64,000 nucleotides of DNA from Curtobacterium sp. SGAir0471 (GTDB lineage: Bacteria; Actinomycetota; Actinomycetes; Actinomycetales; Microbacteriaceae). The translations under genes and the position numbers were made by a program. The DNA lies in the NCBI RefSeq assembly GCF_005490985.1, contig NZ_CP027869.1, positions 2,356,001 through 2,420,000 of the forward strand, read 5' to 3'. The notes beneath the pieces are model-generated. The model ran no database searches. It saw only the letters and a list, made by a program, of their open reading frames with translations, and was not told where the DNA came from. Shown piece by piece: positions 1-10,027 of the stretch (its first letter is position 1; every line of letters begins with the position of its first letter).

Positions 1-847
1 CGAGGGCACGCAGCTGCGACCGCAGCGCCGGCGGGACCGTCCCACCCGGTTCCACCCCGAGCGACCGCAGCGCGGCGTCCCGTTCCTCGCCGTCGCGCTG
101 CTCGGTGATCGCCTTGGCGTCCTCGTCCGCGACCGACAGCAGGTCGGCTGCGGCCAGGACGGCGTCACCGACGGAGCGCACGCCGAGCACGGTCTCGAGG
201 GTCCGGCGTCGACGAGCACGGGCGTCCTCACTCGTCGCCAGCCGCTGTGCCATGCCGATGTGGCTCTGCGCCTGCCGCGCAGCATCGGTGGCGAGGTCCC
301 TGTCGACCCCGGTACGGGCGACGATGAGCTCGGCGACGGAAGCGACGTCGGGCACCCGCAGCCGGACCGAACGAACGCGCGACCGGATCGTCGGCAGCAG
401 GTCCGCCTCGCTCGGAGCGCAGAGGATCCACACTGTCCGCTCCGGCGGCTCCTCGAGCGCCTTGAGCAGCAGGTTCGAGGTGCGCTCCGTCATCCGGTCG
501 GCGTCCTCGATGATCACGATGCGGTAGCGCCCGACCGACGGTGCGTAGTACGACGACGTCACCAGCTGGCGGATCTCGTCGATCGTGATGATGACACGTT
601 GGGTCGTGAGCACCGACACGTCGGGGTGGGTGCGAGCGGTGATCTGCTGCAGGGCGTGGTCGTCGTCCGCTCCGGCACCGACCAGGGCAGCGGCGAAGGC
701 GGCGGCGACGTTCGACCGACCGGACCCGGGCGGTCCGGTGATGAGCCACGAGTGCGTCATCCCGCCCGTACCGTTGGGCGCCTCGGCCGCACTGCGCAGG
801 GCGGCGACCGCGTCGTCCTGTCCGGTCAGGCCGTCCCACACGCTCAC
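1..847 (-). CDS. holB: DNA polymerase III subunit delta' (partial)
   Basis: Clamp-loader subunit that works with the DnaX and delta subunits to load the beta clamp. The C-terminal end runs off the left edge, so about 282 codons are visible. The reverse-strand translation opens VSVWDGLTGQDDAV and has a P-loop-like GPPGSGRSN near residue 35. It continues with ARTHPDVSVL, then IIEDADRMTERTSNLLLKAL and EEPPERTVWILC, the usual delta'/RuvB-like AAA+ order. The GTG start is the first in-frame start after an upstream stop and lies 25 bases after the tmk stop, so it is probably the last visible gene of topA-tmk-holB. Sure of the family; the end is unseen. Confidence 0.9.
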   Translation of the reverse strand, partial: MSVWDGLTGQDDAVAALRSAAEAPNGTGGMTHSWLITGPPGSGRSNVAAAFAAALVGAGADDDHALQQITARTHPDVSVLTTQRVIITIDEIRQLVTSSYYAPSVGRYRIVIIEDADRMTERTSNLLLKALEEPPERTVWILCAPSEADLLPTIRSRVRSVRLRVPDVASVAELIVARTGVDRDLATDAARQAQSHIGMAQRLATSEDARARRRRTLETVLGVRSVGDAVLAAADLLSVADEDAKAITEQRDGEERDAALRSLGVEPGGTVPPALRSQLRAL

Positions 848-872
848 GGGGTCATCCTGTCAGCACCCACCG

Positions 873-1520
873 TCACGCGGGACCGCCCTCGTCCACGATC
901 CCGACGAGGGCGCCGACCGCCGAGCGGACAGCACGCTGCACGGCCGCTGCCGGCTGCTCGGCGTCCACGACGAGGAAGCGCTCCGGTTCGGCGGCGGCGG
1001 CGTCGAGGAACGCGCGTCGGACCGTCTCGTGGAACGTCGACGCCTCGGACTCGAGGCGGTCGAAGACGTCGCCCCGTGCGGCTGCGACGCGACTCCGCCC
1101 GACCGTCACGTCGAGGTCGAGCAGCACCGTCAGGTCCGGCACGAGTCCGTCGGCGGCCCAGTCCGAGACGGAGCGGATGCGGTCGGCGCCGAGCCCCCGT
1201 GCGGCTCCCTGGTACGCCACCGACGAGTCGATGTAGCGGTCCTGCAGGACGACGGCACCGCGGGCGAGCGCGGGTCGGACGACCGTCTCGACGTGGTGCG
1301 CACGGTCGGCCGCGTAGAGCAGGGCCTCGGCGCGCGGCGCGATGTGGCCCCGCTCGTGCAGCACCATCTCGCGGATGCGCTGCCCGAGCTCCGTGCCACC
1401 CGGCTCCCGCGTGCGCACCACCGTGCGACCGTGCTCCTCGAGCCAGGCGGTGAGGAGCTCGGCCTGGGTGGTCTTGCCCGCGCCGTCGCCACCCTCGAGG
1501 GTGATGAACCGCCCGGTCAC
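873..1520 (-). CDS. tmk: Thymidylate kinase
   Basis: Phosphorylates dTMP to dTDP with ATP, the common step of de novo and salvage dTTP synthesis. The protein is 215 residues, normal for the family. It has the P-loop GGDGAGKTT at residues 10-18, REPGGTELG near 39-47 and the DRY motif at 94-96 (DRYIDSSVAYQG), which binds dTMP. Its ATG overlaps the topA stop by four bases (ATGA), indicating translational coupling. The order topA-tmk-holB is common in actinobacteria. A thymidine kinase for the salvage route lies elsewhere in the window. Confidence 0.97.
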   Translation of the reverse strand: MTGRFITLEGGDGAGKTTQAELLTAWLEEHGRTVVRTREPGGTELGQRIREMVLHERGHIAPRAEALLYAADRAHHVETVVRPALARGAVVLQDRYIDSSVAYQGAARGLGADRIRSVSDWAADGLVPDLTVLLDLDVTVGRSRVAAARGDVFDRLESEASTFHETVRRAFLDAAAAEPERFLVVDAEQPAAAVQRAVRSAVGALVGIVDEGGPA

Positions 1521-4321
1521 TTCTTCTTGGCGGCGGTCTTCCGCGCCGGTGCCTTCTTCTTCACCGGCCCCTTGGCACGCTTGTCCGCGAGCAGCTGCAC
1601 GGCACGGGCGTGGTCGACGGCCTCGACGTCCTCGCCGCGCGGGATGGTCGCGTTCGTCTCGCCGTCCGTGACGTAGGGGCCGAAGCGCCCGTCCTTCACC
1701 TTGATCGGCTTGCCGGACACGGGGTCCGCCTCGAACTCCTTGAGCGCAGCGGTGGCCGCACGCCGGCCGCCGTACTTCGGCTGTGCGAACAGCTCCAGCG
1801 CGCCGGGCAGGTCGATCTCGAAGATCGCGTCCTCGCTCGGCAGGGTCCGGGTGTCCGTCCCCTTCTTGATGTACGGGCCGTAGCGCCCGTTCTGCGCCGT
1901 GATGTCGTCGCCGGACTCCGGGTCCTTCCCGACGACGCGGGGCAGGTCGAGGAGCTTGAGCGCGGTCTCGAGGTCCACTGTCTGCGGGTCCATCGACTTG
2001 AACAGCGACGCGGTGCGCTCCTTCGGCGCCGCGGCCTTCTTCGTCGTCTTCTTCGCCGGGGTTCTCGCGCCCTTCGCGGTGGTGGTCCCCGCTTCCGCTG
2101 CCGCGGCCGCTGCTGCGGTCGGGGCGGAGGACGCGTCCGCTCCGGCGGCGGCCGACTCCGTGACCTCGCCTGTGGACGGGTCGACGGTGGGCTCCGGCTC
2201 GGGGGTGCGCTCGGTGACGTACGGGCCGAACCGACCGTCCTTCGCCAGCACCTCCTTCCCCGTCTCGGGGTTGACGCCGACGACACGGTCGCCGACGACC
2301 GGGGCCTCGACGAGCTCGCGCGCCTTCTCGGCGGTCAGCTCGTCGGGTGCCAGGTCCTCGGGCACGTTCACCCGGCGCGGCTTCTCCGGGTCGTCGCTCG
2401 GCACCTCGATGTAGGGACCGTAGCGGCCGATGCGGAGGGTCAGGCCCGGTGCGAGCTCGACCGAGTTGATGTCGCGCGCGTCGATCTCACCGAGGTTGTC
2501 GATGACGGTGCGGAGCCCGCGGTGGTCACCGCCACCGAAGTAGAAGCCCTTGAGCCAGTCGATGCGGTCGGCGTCACCGCTGGCGATGCGGTCGAGGTCC
2601 TCTTCCATGCCGGCGGTGAAGTCGTACTGCACCAGGTCGCCGAAGTGGTCCTCGAGGAGCCGGACCACGCTGAACGCGATCCAGTTCGGGACGAGGGCAC
2701 TCCCGCGCTGCGTGACGTAGCCGCGGTCCATGATCGTCGAGATGATCGCGGCGTAGGTCGACGGACGACCGATGCCGAGTTCCTCGAGCGTCTTCACCAG
2801 GCTCGCCTCGGTGTAGCGCGGCGGAGCCGAGGTGTCGTGCCCCTTGGCCTCGACCTCGCTGACGCCGAGGTGGTCGCCCTCGGTCATCTGCGGGAGCTTC
2901 GCGTCGCCGTTCTCGCCGCCGTGACGTTCCTCGTCACGGCCTTCCTCGTAGGCGTTGAGGAACCCACGGAAGGTGATGACGGTGCCGGACGCGGTGAACT
3001 CGGCGTCCGTGCCGTTCGCGGTCGAGGCGACGCCGGCGACGCTGTCACTCGAAGTGACACCGAGGACGACCGAGGCGGTCGATCCCTTGGCGTCGGCCAT
3101 CTGCGACGCGACCGTGCGCTTCCAGATGAGGTCGTAGAGCTTCCAGTCGTTGCCGCGGAGCACGCCGTCCATCTCGGAAGGGGTCCGGAACGTGTCACCG
3201 GCGGGGCGGATGGCCTCGTGCGCTTCCTGGGCGTTCTTGCTCTTGCCCGCGTAGCTGCGGGGCTTGTCGGGGATCGTCTCCGGTCCGTACAGCGCGGCCG
3301 CCTGCTTGCGCGCGGCGGTGACCGCCTGCTGCGACAGCGACGAGGAGTCCGTACGCATGTACGTGATGTGGCCGTTCTCGTACAGCCCCTGCGCGACGCT
3401 CATGGTCTGCCGGGCGGAGAACCGGAGCTTGCGCGCGGCCTCCTGCTGCAGCGTCGACGTCGTGAACGGCGCGGCCGGCCGACGCGTGTACGGCTTCGAC
3501 TCGACGCTGCGGACGACCGCGTCGCCGGCGCCCTCGAGCACGGTGGTGAGCGCGGCCGCCGAGGCCTCGTCGAGGCGGACGGCCTCGCCCTTCAGCGCAC
3601 CACGGTCGTCGAAGTCGCGGCCCGAGGCGACCCGGGTCCCCTGCAGACGGGCCAGGCGAGCCGTGAACGCGGTGTCGCCGACCTTCTCGAAGCGGGCCGC
3701 CAGGTCCCAGTAGTTGGCGGACACGAACGCCAGGCGCTCGCGCTCTCGATCGACGACGAGTCGCGTCGCGGCCGACTGCACGCGACCGGCGGACAGCCCG
3801 GGCCCGACCTTGCGCCAGAGCACCGGGGAGACCTCGTACCCGTACAGACGGTCGAGGATGCGGCGGGTCTCCTGTGCGTCGACCAGGGCGGTGTCGAGCT
3901 CACGGGTGGCCTCCTGCGCGCGCTGGATGGCCTCCTTCGTGATCTCGTGGAACACCATGCGCTTGACCGGCACCTTCGGCTTGAGGACCTGTAGCAGGTG
4001 CCACGCGATGGCCTCACCCTCGCGGTCCTCATCAGTCGCGAGGTAGAGCTCGTCGGCGTCCTTCAAGGCGCGCTTGAGCTCGGTCACGGTCTTCTTCTTC
4101 GCGTCGGAGACGACGTAGTAGGGCTCGAAGCCGTTGTCGACGTCGACCGAGAACTTCCCGAGCGAGCCCTTCTTGAGCTCCGCCGGCAGGTTCTTGGGCT
4201 CGACGAGGTCGCGGATGTGTCCGACTGACGCCTGGACCTCGTATCCGTCGCCGAGGTATTGCGCGATCGTCTTCGCCTTCGCGGGGCTCTCGACGATCAC
4301 GAGCTTCTTCGTGCCTGGCAC
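1517..4321 (-). CDS. topA: DNA topoisomerase I (type IA)
   Basis: Relaxes negative supercoils by transient single-strand cleavage. The protein is 934 residues from a GTG start (VPGTKKLVIVESPAKAKTIA). The Toprim domain is N-terminal, with E11 and acidic DEDREGE at 97-103; the active tyrosine is Y321 in GHITYMRTDS. The C-terminal third has four actinobacterial-type repeats, each with GRF/YGPY, and a Lys-rich tail (KKKAPARKTAAKKK) in place of zinc fingers. An AAGGAG sequence precedes the GTG by about four bases, slightly close. The upstream TadE-like frame enters topA with no stop, so a longer fusion cannot be excluded from sequence. The conserved KKLVIVESPAKAK start makes the GTG the best choice. 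Confidence 0.95.
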   Translation of the reverse strand: MPGTKKLVIVESPAKAKTIAQYLGDGYEVQASVGHIRDLVEPKNLPAELKKGSLGKFSVDVDNGFEPYYVVSDAKKKTVTELKRALKDADELYLATDEDREGEAIAWHLLQVLKPKVPVKRMVFHEITKEAIQRAQEATRELDTALVDAQETRRILDRLYGYEVSPVLWRKVGPGLSAGRVQSAATRLVVDRERERLAFVSANYWDLAARFEKVGDTAFTARLARLQGTRVASGRDFDDRGALKGEAVRLDEASAAALTTVLEGAGDAVVRSVESKPYTRRPAAPFTTSTLQQEAARKLRFSARQTMSVAQGLYENGHITYMRTDSSSLSQQAVTAARKQAAALYGPETIPDKPRSYAGKSKNAQEAHEAIRPAGDTFRTPSEMDGVLRGNDWKLYDLIWKRTVASQMADAKGSTASVVLGVTSSDSVAGVASTANGTDAEFTASGTVITFRGFLNAYEEGRDEERHGGENGDAKLPQMTEGDHLGVSEVEAKGHDTSAPPRYTEASLVKTLEELGIGRPSTYAAIISTIMDRGYVTQRGSALVPNWIAFSVVRLLEDHFGDLVQYDFTAGMEEDLDRIASGDADRIDWLKGFYFGGGDHRGLRTVIDNLGEIDARDINSVELAPGLTLRIGRYGPYIEVPSDDPEKPRRVNVPEDLAPDELTAEKARELVEAPVVGDRVVGVNPETGKEVLAKDGRFGPYVTERTPEPEPTVDPSTGEVTESAAAGADASSAPTAAAAAAAEAGTTTAKGARTPAKKTTKKAAAPKERTASLFKSMDPQTVDLETALKLLDLPRVVGKDPESGDDITAQNGRYGPYIKKGTDTRTLPSEDAIFEIDLPGALELFAQPKYGGRRAATAALKEFEADPVSGKPIKVKDGRFGPYVTDGETNATIPRGEDVEAVDHARAVQLLADKRAKGPVKKKAPARKTAAKKK

Positions 4322-4825
4322 GTGACTCCTTGATCGATGGTGCGCGCCGGCCCAGGACCGCAACGGTGTCCGGGTCGACCGGGACAACGGTGACCGGGGG
4401 CCGACGTGCACACCATACACACACTGTTCGGGCAGGCAGCGCGCGGGACCCGCGACGGCGACGGCGTGCACGGCGAACCCCCCGGTGCCCGCCACCGTCC
4501 GGACCCGGGCGGTGGCGGCAGCCGTGGCGCAGGCGTCCAGGGCGACCCCGTTCGCCGTGGCGACGCGTGCGGCGACGGCGCAGGGCACACCGGGGACGCG
4601 GTGCACGAGCGCGGCCGCGGCGGCGAGGGCAGCGGCATCGGCGGCGGCGCGCGTGCGTTCGAGCAGCACCCGCGACCGGGCCCCGGCGAGCGCCGCGGTC
4701 CCGACGAGCAGGGTCAGCGCCAGCACGGCGACCAGCGCGACGGTCGCGGAACCCCGGTCCGTCCGAGGCCGTTCCCCGGTCCGCCCACCCGGTAGGCCGC
4801 CGCCGGAGGTACGGTCCGACCGCAT
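4322..4825 (-). CDS. TadE-like (Rv3654c-like) small membrane protein, no own stop codon
   Basis: The start is MRSDRTSGGG; the ATG overlaps the preceding TadE-like gene's stop (TGATG). After a basic stretch come DRGSATVALVAVLALTLL, a single membrane helix, and an Ala-rich RTRAAADAAALAAAAALVH segment. This matches the small TadE-like protein of helicase/secretion neighbourhoods in actinobacterial Tad loci. Homologues normally end soon after an AVAVAGPAR-like sequence. Here the frame stays open for about 55 more codons and enters topA without a stop. The end given is simply the base before the topA GTG. A real fusion, read-through, or a frameshift in the sequence would each explain it. Membrane insertion is inferred from the helix. 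Confidence 0.6.
4412..4417 (-). promoter_or_regulatory. Candidate -10 box for topA
   Basis: On the minus strand the sequence reads TATGGT, about 90 bases upstream of the topA GTG. It could drive topA separately from the Tad genes. No convincing -35 hexamer is seen at 17-18 bases. This is inference from one box. Confidence 0.35.
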
Positions 4826-5166
4826 CAGCGGCCCCCGTCGGCCGCGCAGCCGGTCGCGTGCAGCGGCAGGACCGAGAACGGCCCGGCCGAGGCCCCCTGC
4901 ACGTCCACGCACACCAGGCCGTCCGCGTGCCGCACGCGCGAGGTCGCACCGGCCGCGGCGGCGAGCGCTGCGTCCGCGGCCGGGTCGTCACCACGTCCGA
5001 GGGCTCGCGCCGCCGCACCGGCGACCGCCTGGAGCCGTCCGACGCGGTCGGCCAGCACCACCCCTGCGACCAGGGACACCAGGACGAGGGCGACGAGCGG
5101 GAGTGCGACGGCGAACTCGACGGTCACGCTGCCGCGGTCGTCGACGGGCGCTCGCAGCGCGGTCAC
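4825..5166 (-). CDS. TadE family pilus assembly protein
   Basis: A 113-residue protein from a GTG start (VTALRAPVDDRGS). The TadE hallmark RGSVTVEFAVALP is followed by a membrane helix (VALVLVSLVAGVVLA) and a short extracytoplasmic domain with two cysteines (LVCVDV and ATGCAADGG). TadE proteins are minor pseudopilins of Flp/Tad pili. Both ends are coupled: GTGA overlap with the upstream Flp-like gene and TGATG with the next TadE-like gene. A longer in-frame extension upstream is rejected because it is Arg-rich shadow sequence covering the Flp-like gene. Confidence 0.85.
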   Translation of the reverse strand: MTALRAPVDDRGSVTVEFAVALPLVALVLVSLVAGVVLADRVGRLQAVAGAAARALGRGDDPAADAALAAAAGATSRVRHADGLVCVDVQGASAGPFSVLPLHATGCAADGGR

Positions 5167-5444
5167 GGGACCAGCGCCCCGCGGACGAGGTCGGTCAGGA
5201 TCTGCTGGACCTCTCCCGATCGCATGACCGCGACGAGCACGCCGGCGAAGGCGACCGCGGCCAGGATGACGACGGCGTACTCGGCGGTCGCCGAACCGCG
5301 GTCGTCCCCGAACCGGTCGAGCAGACGTCGTGCGCGCGGTCGGTGCGCACCGGGCTGGTCCGCACCCAGCTGGTCCGCGCCGAGCTGGTCCGCACCGAGT
5401 CGGTGCTCGCTGGCCCGGGCGTCCCGAGGTGTCGTGTCGGTCAT
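5163..5444 (-). CDS. Flp-pilin-like DUF4244 protein
   Basis: A 93-residue protein, probably the pilin-like subunit of this Tad locus. The start is supported by a strong purine-rich site (GGAAGGGGAA) just before the ATG. Residues 1-45 are polar and contain three tandem LGADQ units. The helix DRGSATAEYAVVILAAVAFA carries the Glu of the Flp/type IV prepilin motif, followed by QQILTDLVRGALVP. The family assignment rests on this SATAEYAVV motif and the Tad context. The LGADQ units come from a 15-base tandem repeat. Processing by a TadV-like peptidase would be expected, but none is in this window. Confidence 0.8.
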   Translation of the reverse strand: MTDTTPRDARASEHRLGADQLGADQLGADQPGAHRPRARRLLDRFGDDRGSATAEYAVVILAAVAFAGVLVAVMRSGEVQQILTDLVRGALVP

Positions 5445-5486
5445 GGGTTCCCCTTCCTCTGTGGTGCATCCACCGTCGGGCACCGG

Positions 5487-5504
5487 GGGCGCCCAGCGGC
5501 GCCC
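5487..5504. other. GC-rich hairpin between tadC-like and pilin-like genes
   Basis: Seven-base perfect stem (GGGCGCC/GGCGCCC) with a four-base loop in the 82-base gap upstream of the gene encoding the Flp-like protein. No U tract follows. It could be an RNA processing or stabilising element that sets pilin levels apart from the assembly genes. This is inference. Confidence 0.35.
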
Positions 5505-5526
5505 GAGCGGACGGATTGTGGACGGT

Positions 5527-6393
5527 TCAGCGGAGACCGCCGACGGTGGAGGAGAGGACCCCGACCACGACCGGCACGACCCCGACCAGGACGAACGCCG
5601 GCAGGACGCACACGCCCAGCGGCAGCACGAGCCGGACCGCCAGGCGTTCCGCCGCCGCGAGCCCGGCCGCCGCCGCGTCGTCCCGGAGGTCCTCGGCGGC
5701 GGCGCGCAGCAACCCCGCGGCAGGCACGCCTGCACGACGGCTCAGCGCGAGGACCTCGTCCAGCCGCAGCCGGGCAGATTCGTCCGCGGTCGCCCCGTGG
5801 TCGAGTTCCCGGAGGGTCTCGTGCACGGCCTGCTCCGCCGACCGCCACGGCCCGCCGCCGCCCAGTGCGACCGCCCAGGCGTCGAGCAGGATCCCCGGGA
5901 CGTGCCCGTCGGGTGTCGCGGCGTCGATCATCCGACGGCTCCAGCGCTGTCCGACGAGCACCAGCATGGTCGCCGTCGCGCAGCACGCCCACCCGATCGG
6001 CCGGGCGAGGAGCACCCCGAGCGCACCGGCTCCCCAGATCGATCCCAGCCCGAGCCCGAGGAGGGGCAGCGCCAGGACGACCCGCGCGCTCGTGCGCGGC
6101 CCGGCGAGGGCGACCCGGACCGCGCGGTCGGCTGCTGCGCTCCGCCGCATGGCCGCGGCGAGCGCTCGGAGGGCACCGGCAGCGGGGGCACCCGTCCGTT
6201 CCGCCACGCGCAGGACCACGAGGACGTCCTGCCAGGCAGGATCGTCGACCCGGGGCACGCCGCCCACCAGTGCCCAGGCCCGCGGTGGCGCCACCCCAGC
6301 GGCGACGAGCACCGCCACGCGGTCGAGGACCCGGGCTGCTCCGGCCGCGTCCGGTGCGGTCCGCCCCGTCGGCACCCGGCGCAGACGACTCAC
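5527..6393 (-). CDS. Type II secretion F-like protein (TadB/TadC)
   Basis: Integral membrane platform protein of the Tad pilus; 288 residues. It starts four bases inside the end of tadA (ATGA overlap). Hydrophobic segments are at about 105-150 (VVLALPLLGLGLGSIWGAG and ATATMLVLVG) and at the C-terminus (VLPLGVCVLPAFVLVGVVPV), typical of T2SSF proteins. Mycobacterial loci have separate tadB and tadC; here one short gene occupies the place of both, so it may be a merged or reduced version. The family is supported by topology and position more than by strong motifs. Confidence 0.78.
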   Translation of the reverse strand: MSRLRRVPTGRTAPDAAGAARVLDRVAVLVAAGVAPPRAWALVGGVPRVDDPAWQDVLVVLRVAERTGAPAAGALRALAAAMRRSAAADRAVRVALAGPRTSARVVLALPLLGLGLGSIWGAGALGVLLARPIGWACCATATMLVLVGQRWSRRMIDAATPDGHVPGILLDAWAVALGGGGPWRSAEQAVHETLRELDHGATADESARLRLDEVLALSRRAGVPAAGLLRAAAEDLRDDAAAAGLAAAERLAVRLVLPLGVCVLPAFVLVGVVPVVVGVLSSTVGGLR

Positions 6394-7448
6394 GCGCCCC
6401 CGGTGTCGATGGGACGGACCTCGAGCCGCTCGTCACGTCCGAGCACGCAGGTCCCGACCGCGGCGACCCCGCGCCACGACGACCGCCGTTCGAGGTGGAC
6501 GACGAGGTCGACGGCGCTGACGACCTGTCTGGCGAGCGCCTGCGGACCGAGCCCGGCCAGCGCGCCGAGTGCCTCGAGCCGGGCACCGACGTCGGCCAGC
6601 CCGTTGGCGTGCAGCGTGCCGGCCCCGCCGTCGTGTCCGGTGTTCAGTGCTCCGAGGAGCTCGCGGACCTCGGCCCCGCGACACTCCCCCACCACGAGGC
6701 GGTCCGGTCGCATCCGCAGGGCCTCGCGCACGAGACGGTCGAGTCCGATCGCTCCGGTCCCCTCGGCTGAGGCCTGTCGCGCCTCGAGCCCGACGACGTG
6801 CGGGTGCTCGATCCGGAGCTCCGCTGTGTCCTCGACCGTGACGATCCGCTCGTCGTGTGGCACCGCTCCGAGCATCGCCGCGAGCACGGTCGTCTTCCCG
6901 CTGCCGGTCGCTCCCGTCACGAGCACGTTGCGACGTCGGGCGACCGCGTCCTCGAGCACGCCCCGTCGCACCGACCGGAACGTACCGAGTCGTTCGAGCC
7001 CGGCGAGCGTCGGTCGTTCCGGTCGTGGCAGCCGGACGGACAGCGCGGTGCCGCCGACGGACACGGGCGCGAGGACGACGTGCACACGCAACCCGTCGCC
7101 GAGCCGCACGTCCGCGCACGGCGTCGTCTCGTCCACGTGCCGCCCGCCGAGCGCGACGAGCTCGGCGGCGAGTGCCCGGGCGCGCCGCTCCGGGAGTTCC
7201 GGCCGCGCGCGCTCGAGACCACGGCCACGGTCGACCCAGGTGCCCTGACCGCCGACGACGAGCACGTCGGTCGTGCCGGCGTCGGACACGAGCGCCGCGA
7301 GTTCCTCGAACACCACCGGGTCGAACGTCCTGCGCCGCCGGGCGCGCTCGGCTCCGGGCAGGAACGGCGACCCGACGTCCCCACCCGAGCCCACCGTCCC
7401 AGCGGCGTCGTGGTCGTCCCTGGTGGTGTCGGCGCGGTGGCGGTGCAT
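6390..7448 (-). CDS. tadA: TadA/CpaF-type pilus assembly ATPase
   Basis: Cytoplasmic secretion ATPase powering Tad pilus assembly; 352 residues. It has Walker A GATGSGKTT near residue 177, the Asp box VTVEDTAEL, Walker B LVVGECRGAE and the His box GTLHANG. First gene of a tightly coupled pilus operon. The CpaE/Ssd-like gene that often precedes it is not present, as the region just upstream holds only noncoding sequence and an RNA. No Shine-Dalgarno is seen, but TAGCGT ends six bases before the ATG, suggesting a leaderless mRNA. Confidence 0.93.
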   Translation of the reverse strand: MHRHRADTTRDDHDAAGTVGSGGDVGSPFLPGAERARRRRTFDPVVFEELAALVSDAGTTDVLVVGGQGTWVDRGRGLERARPELPERRARALAAELVALGGRHVDETTPCADVRLGDGLRVHVVLAPVSVGGTALSVRLPRPERPTLAGLERLGTFRSVRRGVLEDAVARRRNVLVTGATGSGKTTVLAAMLGAVPHDERIVTVEDTAELRIEHPHVVGLEARQASAEGTGAIGLDRLVREALRMRPDRLVVGECRGAEVRELLGALNTGHDGGAGTLHANGLADVGARLEALGALAGLGPQALARQVVSAVDLVVHLERRSSWRGVAAVGTCVLGRDERLEVRPIDTGGA

Positions 7449-7454
7449 GCGTCG

Positions 7455-7460
7455 ACGCTA
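7455..7460 (-). promoter_or_regulatory. Candidate -10 for leaderless tadA
   Basis: Minus-strand TAGCGT, then six bases, then the tadA ATG. This TANNNT spacing puts transcription start at the A of the ATG. Several other genes here show the same arrangement. Confidence 0.5.
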
Positions 7461-7539
7461 GGTCCGACGACGGCGCGCGGCGCAGGGATCGGTATGCCCT
7501 GTGGACACGGTCCTCGCCAACCCGCGGACGCGCTGTGTT

Positions 7540-7568
7540 GTACCCCGTAACGCAAAGCCGTACCCCGT
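7540..7568. promoter_or_regulatory. Paired GTACCCCGT direct repeats upstream of tadA
   Basis: Two identical nine-base copies start exactly 20 bases apart, about two helical turns, 90-120 bases upstream of the Tad operon. This geometry suits a dimeric activator or repressor. A related copy lies upstream of the membrane histidine kinase at 21312. Operator function is inferred. Confidence 0.4.
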
Positions 7569-7756
7569 TCGGTCTCCGGTCACGGCCTCGGCGGAGCAGC
7601 GGGGACGGTGCGGACGATCGAGCACGACCGTGCTCACTGGGCGGGTGCTGCCCGGCACGGGCTTGCAACGGGGGCATGGACAGCTCTGTCCACTCTTCGG
7701 CACCAGGATGCGGATCGACGCCTCGGCTGCGACGGCGCTGCACGACAGGCGTCGGA

Positions 7757-7858
7757 CAAAAAGAAGAGGCGGCACCTGTTGGGGGGAACTGGTGCCGCCT
7801 TGACATCGGTGGATTGGGGGGAATCCGGCCCGGTGCCACCGGAAACGAGTCCGGCAGG
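7757..7858 (-). ncRNA. 6C RNA
   Basis: Actinobacterial small RNA defined by two hairpins whose loops hold six cytosines. On the minus strand the first is GGATT-CCCCCC-AATCC (7811-7826). The second has a ten-base GC stem, with CCCCCC inside a 14-base loop (7767-7800), and is followed by a U-rich tail (CTCTTCTTTTTG) that forms the terminator. A TACAGT -10 box at 7863-7868 fits a start near 7855. In mycobacteria the 6C/B11 RNA is also next to the tad locus, which supports the call. The 5' end is approximate. It is thought to act on mRNAs through its C-rich loops. Confidence 0.88.
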
Positions 7859-7955
7859 AACCACTGTACCCCATGACGACCCCTGCTCGGCAACCCCTGG
7901 CCGGAAACTGCGGCGAGGCCCGACAGCACCACTCCGGTCCGCTCCACTCCGGGGG

Positions 7956-7961
7956 TAGTCT
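7956..7961 (+). promoter_or_regulatory. Candidate -10 for acs
   Basis: TAGTCT about 40 bases before the acs ATG, leaving a short leader with an AGAGGA ribosome-binding site. No clear -35. The stretch 7461-7756 upstream holds no gene I can support apart from the GTACCCCGT repeats. Confidence 0.35.
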
Positions 7962-8000
7962 CCGACTGCACCCCAGCCGCAACGATGCGAGAGGACACCG

Positions 8001-9953
<1,953 letters not shown>

Positions 9954-9961
9954 CAGGAACG

Positions 9962-10005
9962 ACGCGGGCCGCGCCTCCAGTCCGGTCGGGAGGCGCGGCT
10001 CGCGT
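9962..10005. terminator. Bidirectional terminator between acs and ridA-like gene
   Basis: Inverted repeat GCCGCGCCTCC/GGAGGCGCGGC with a further ACGCG/CGCGT pair outside and a short loop. It lies between two convergent genes. No strong U tract. Confidence 0.65.
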
Positions 10006-10027
10006 CACGTGCGTCGCTGACGGTCCG

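Noticed and set aside
4330..7248. A 972-codon open frame on the plus strand
   Set aside because: Arg/Pro-rich shadow of the Tad genes, all supported on the other strand.
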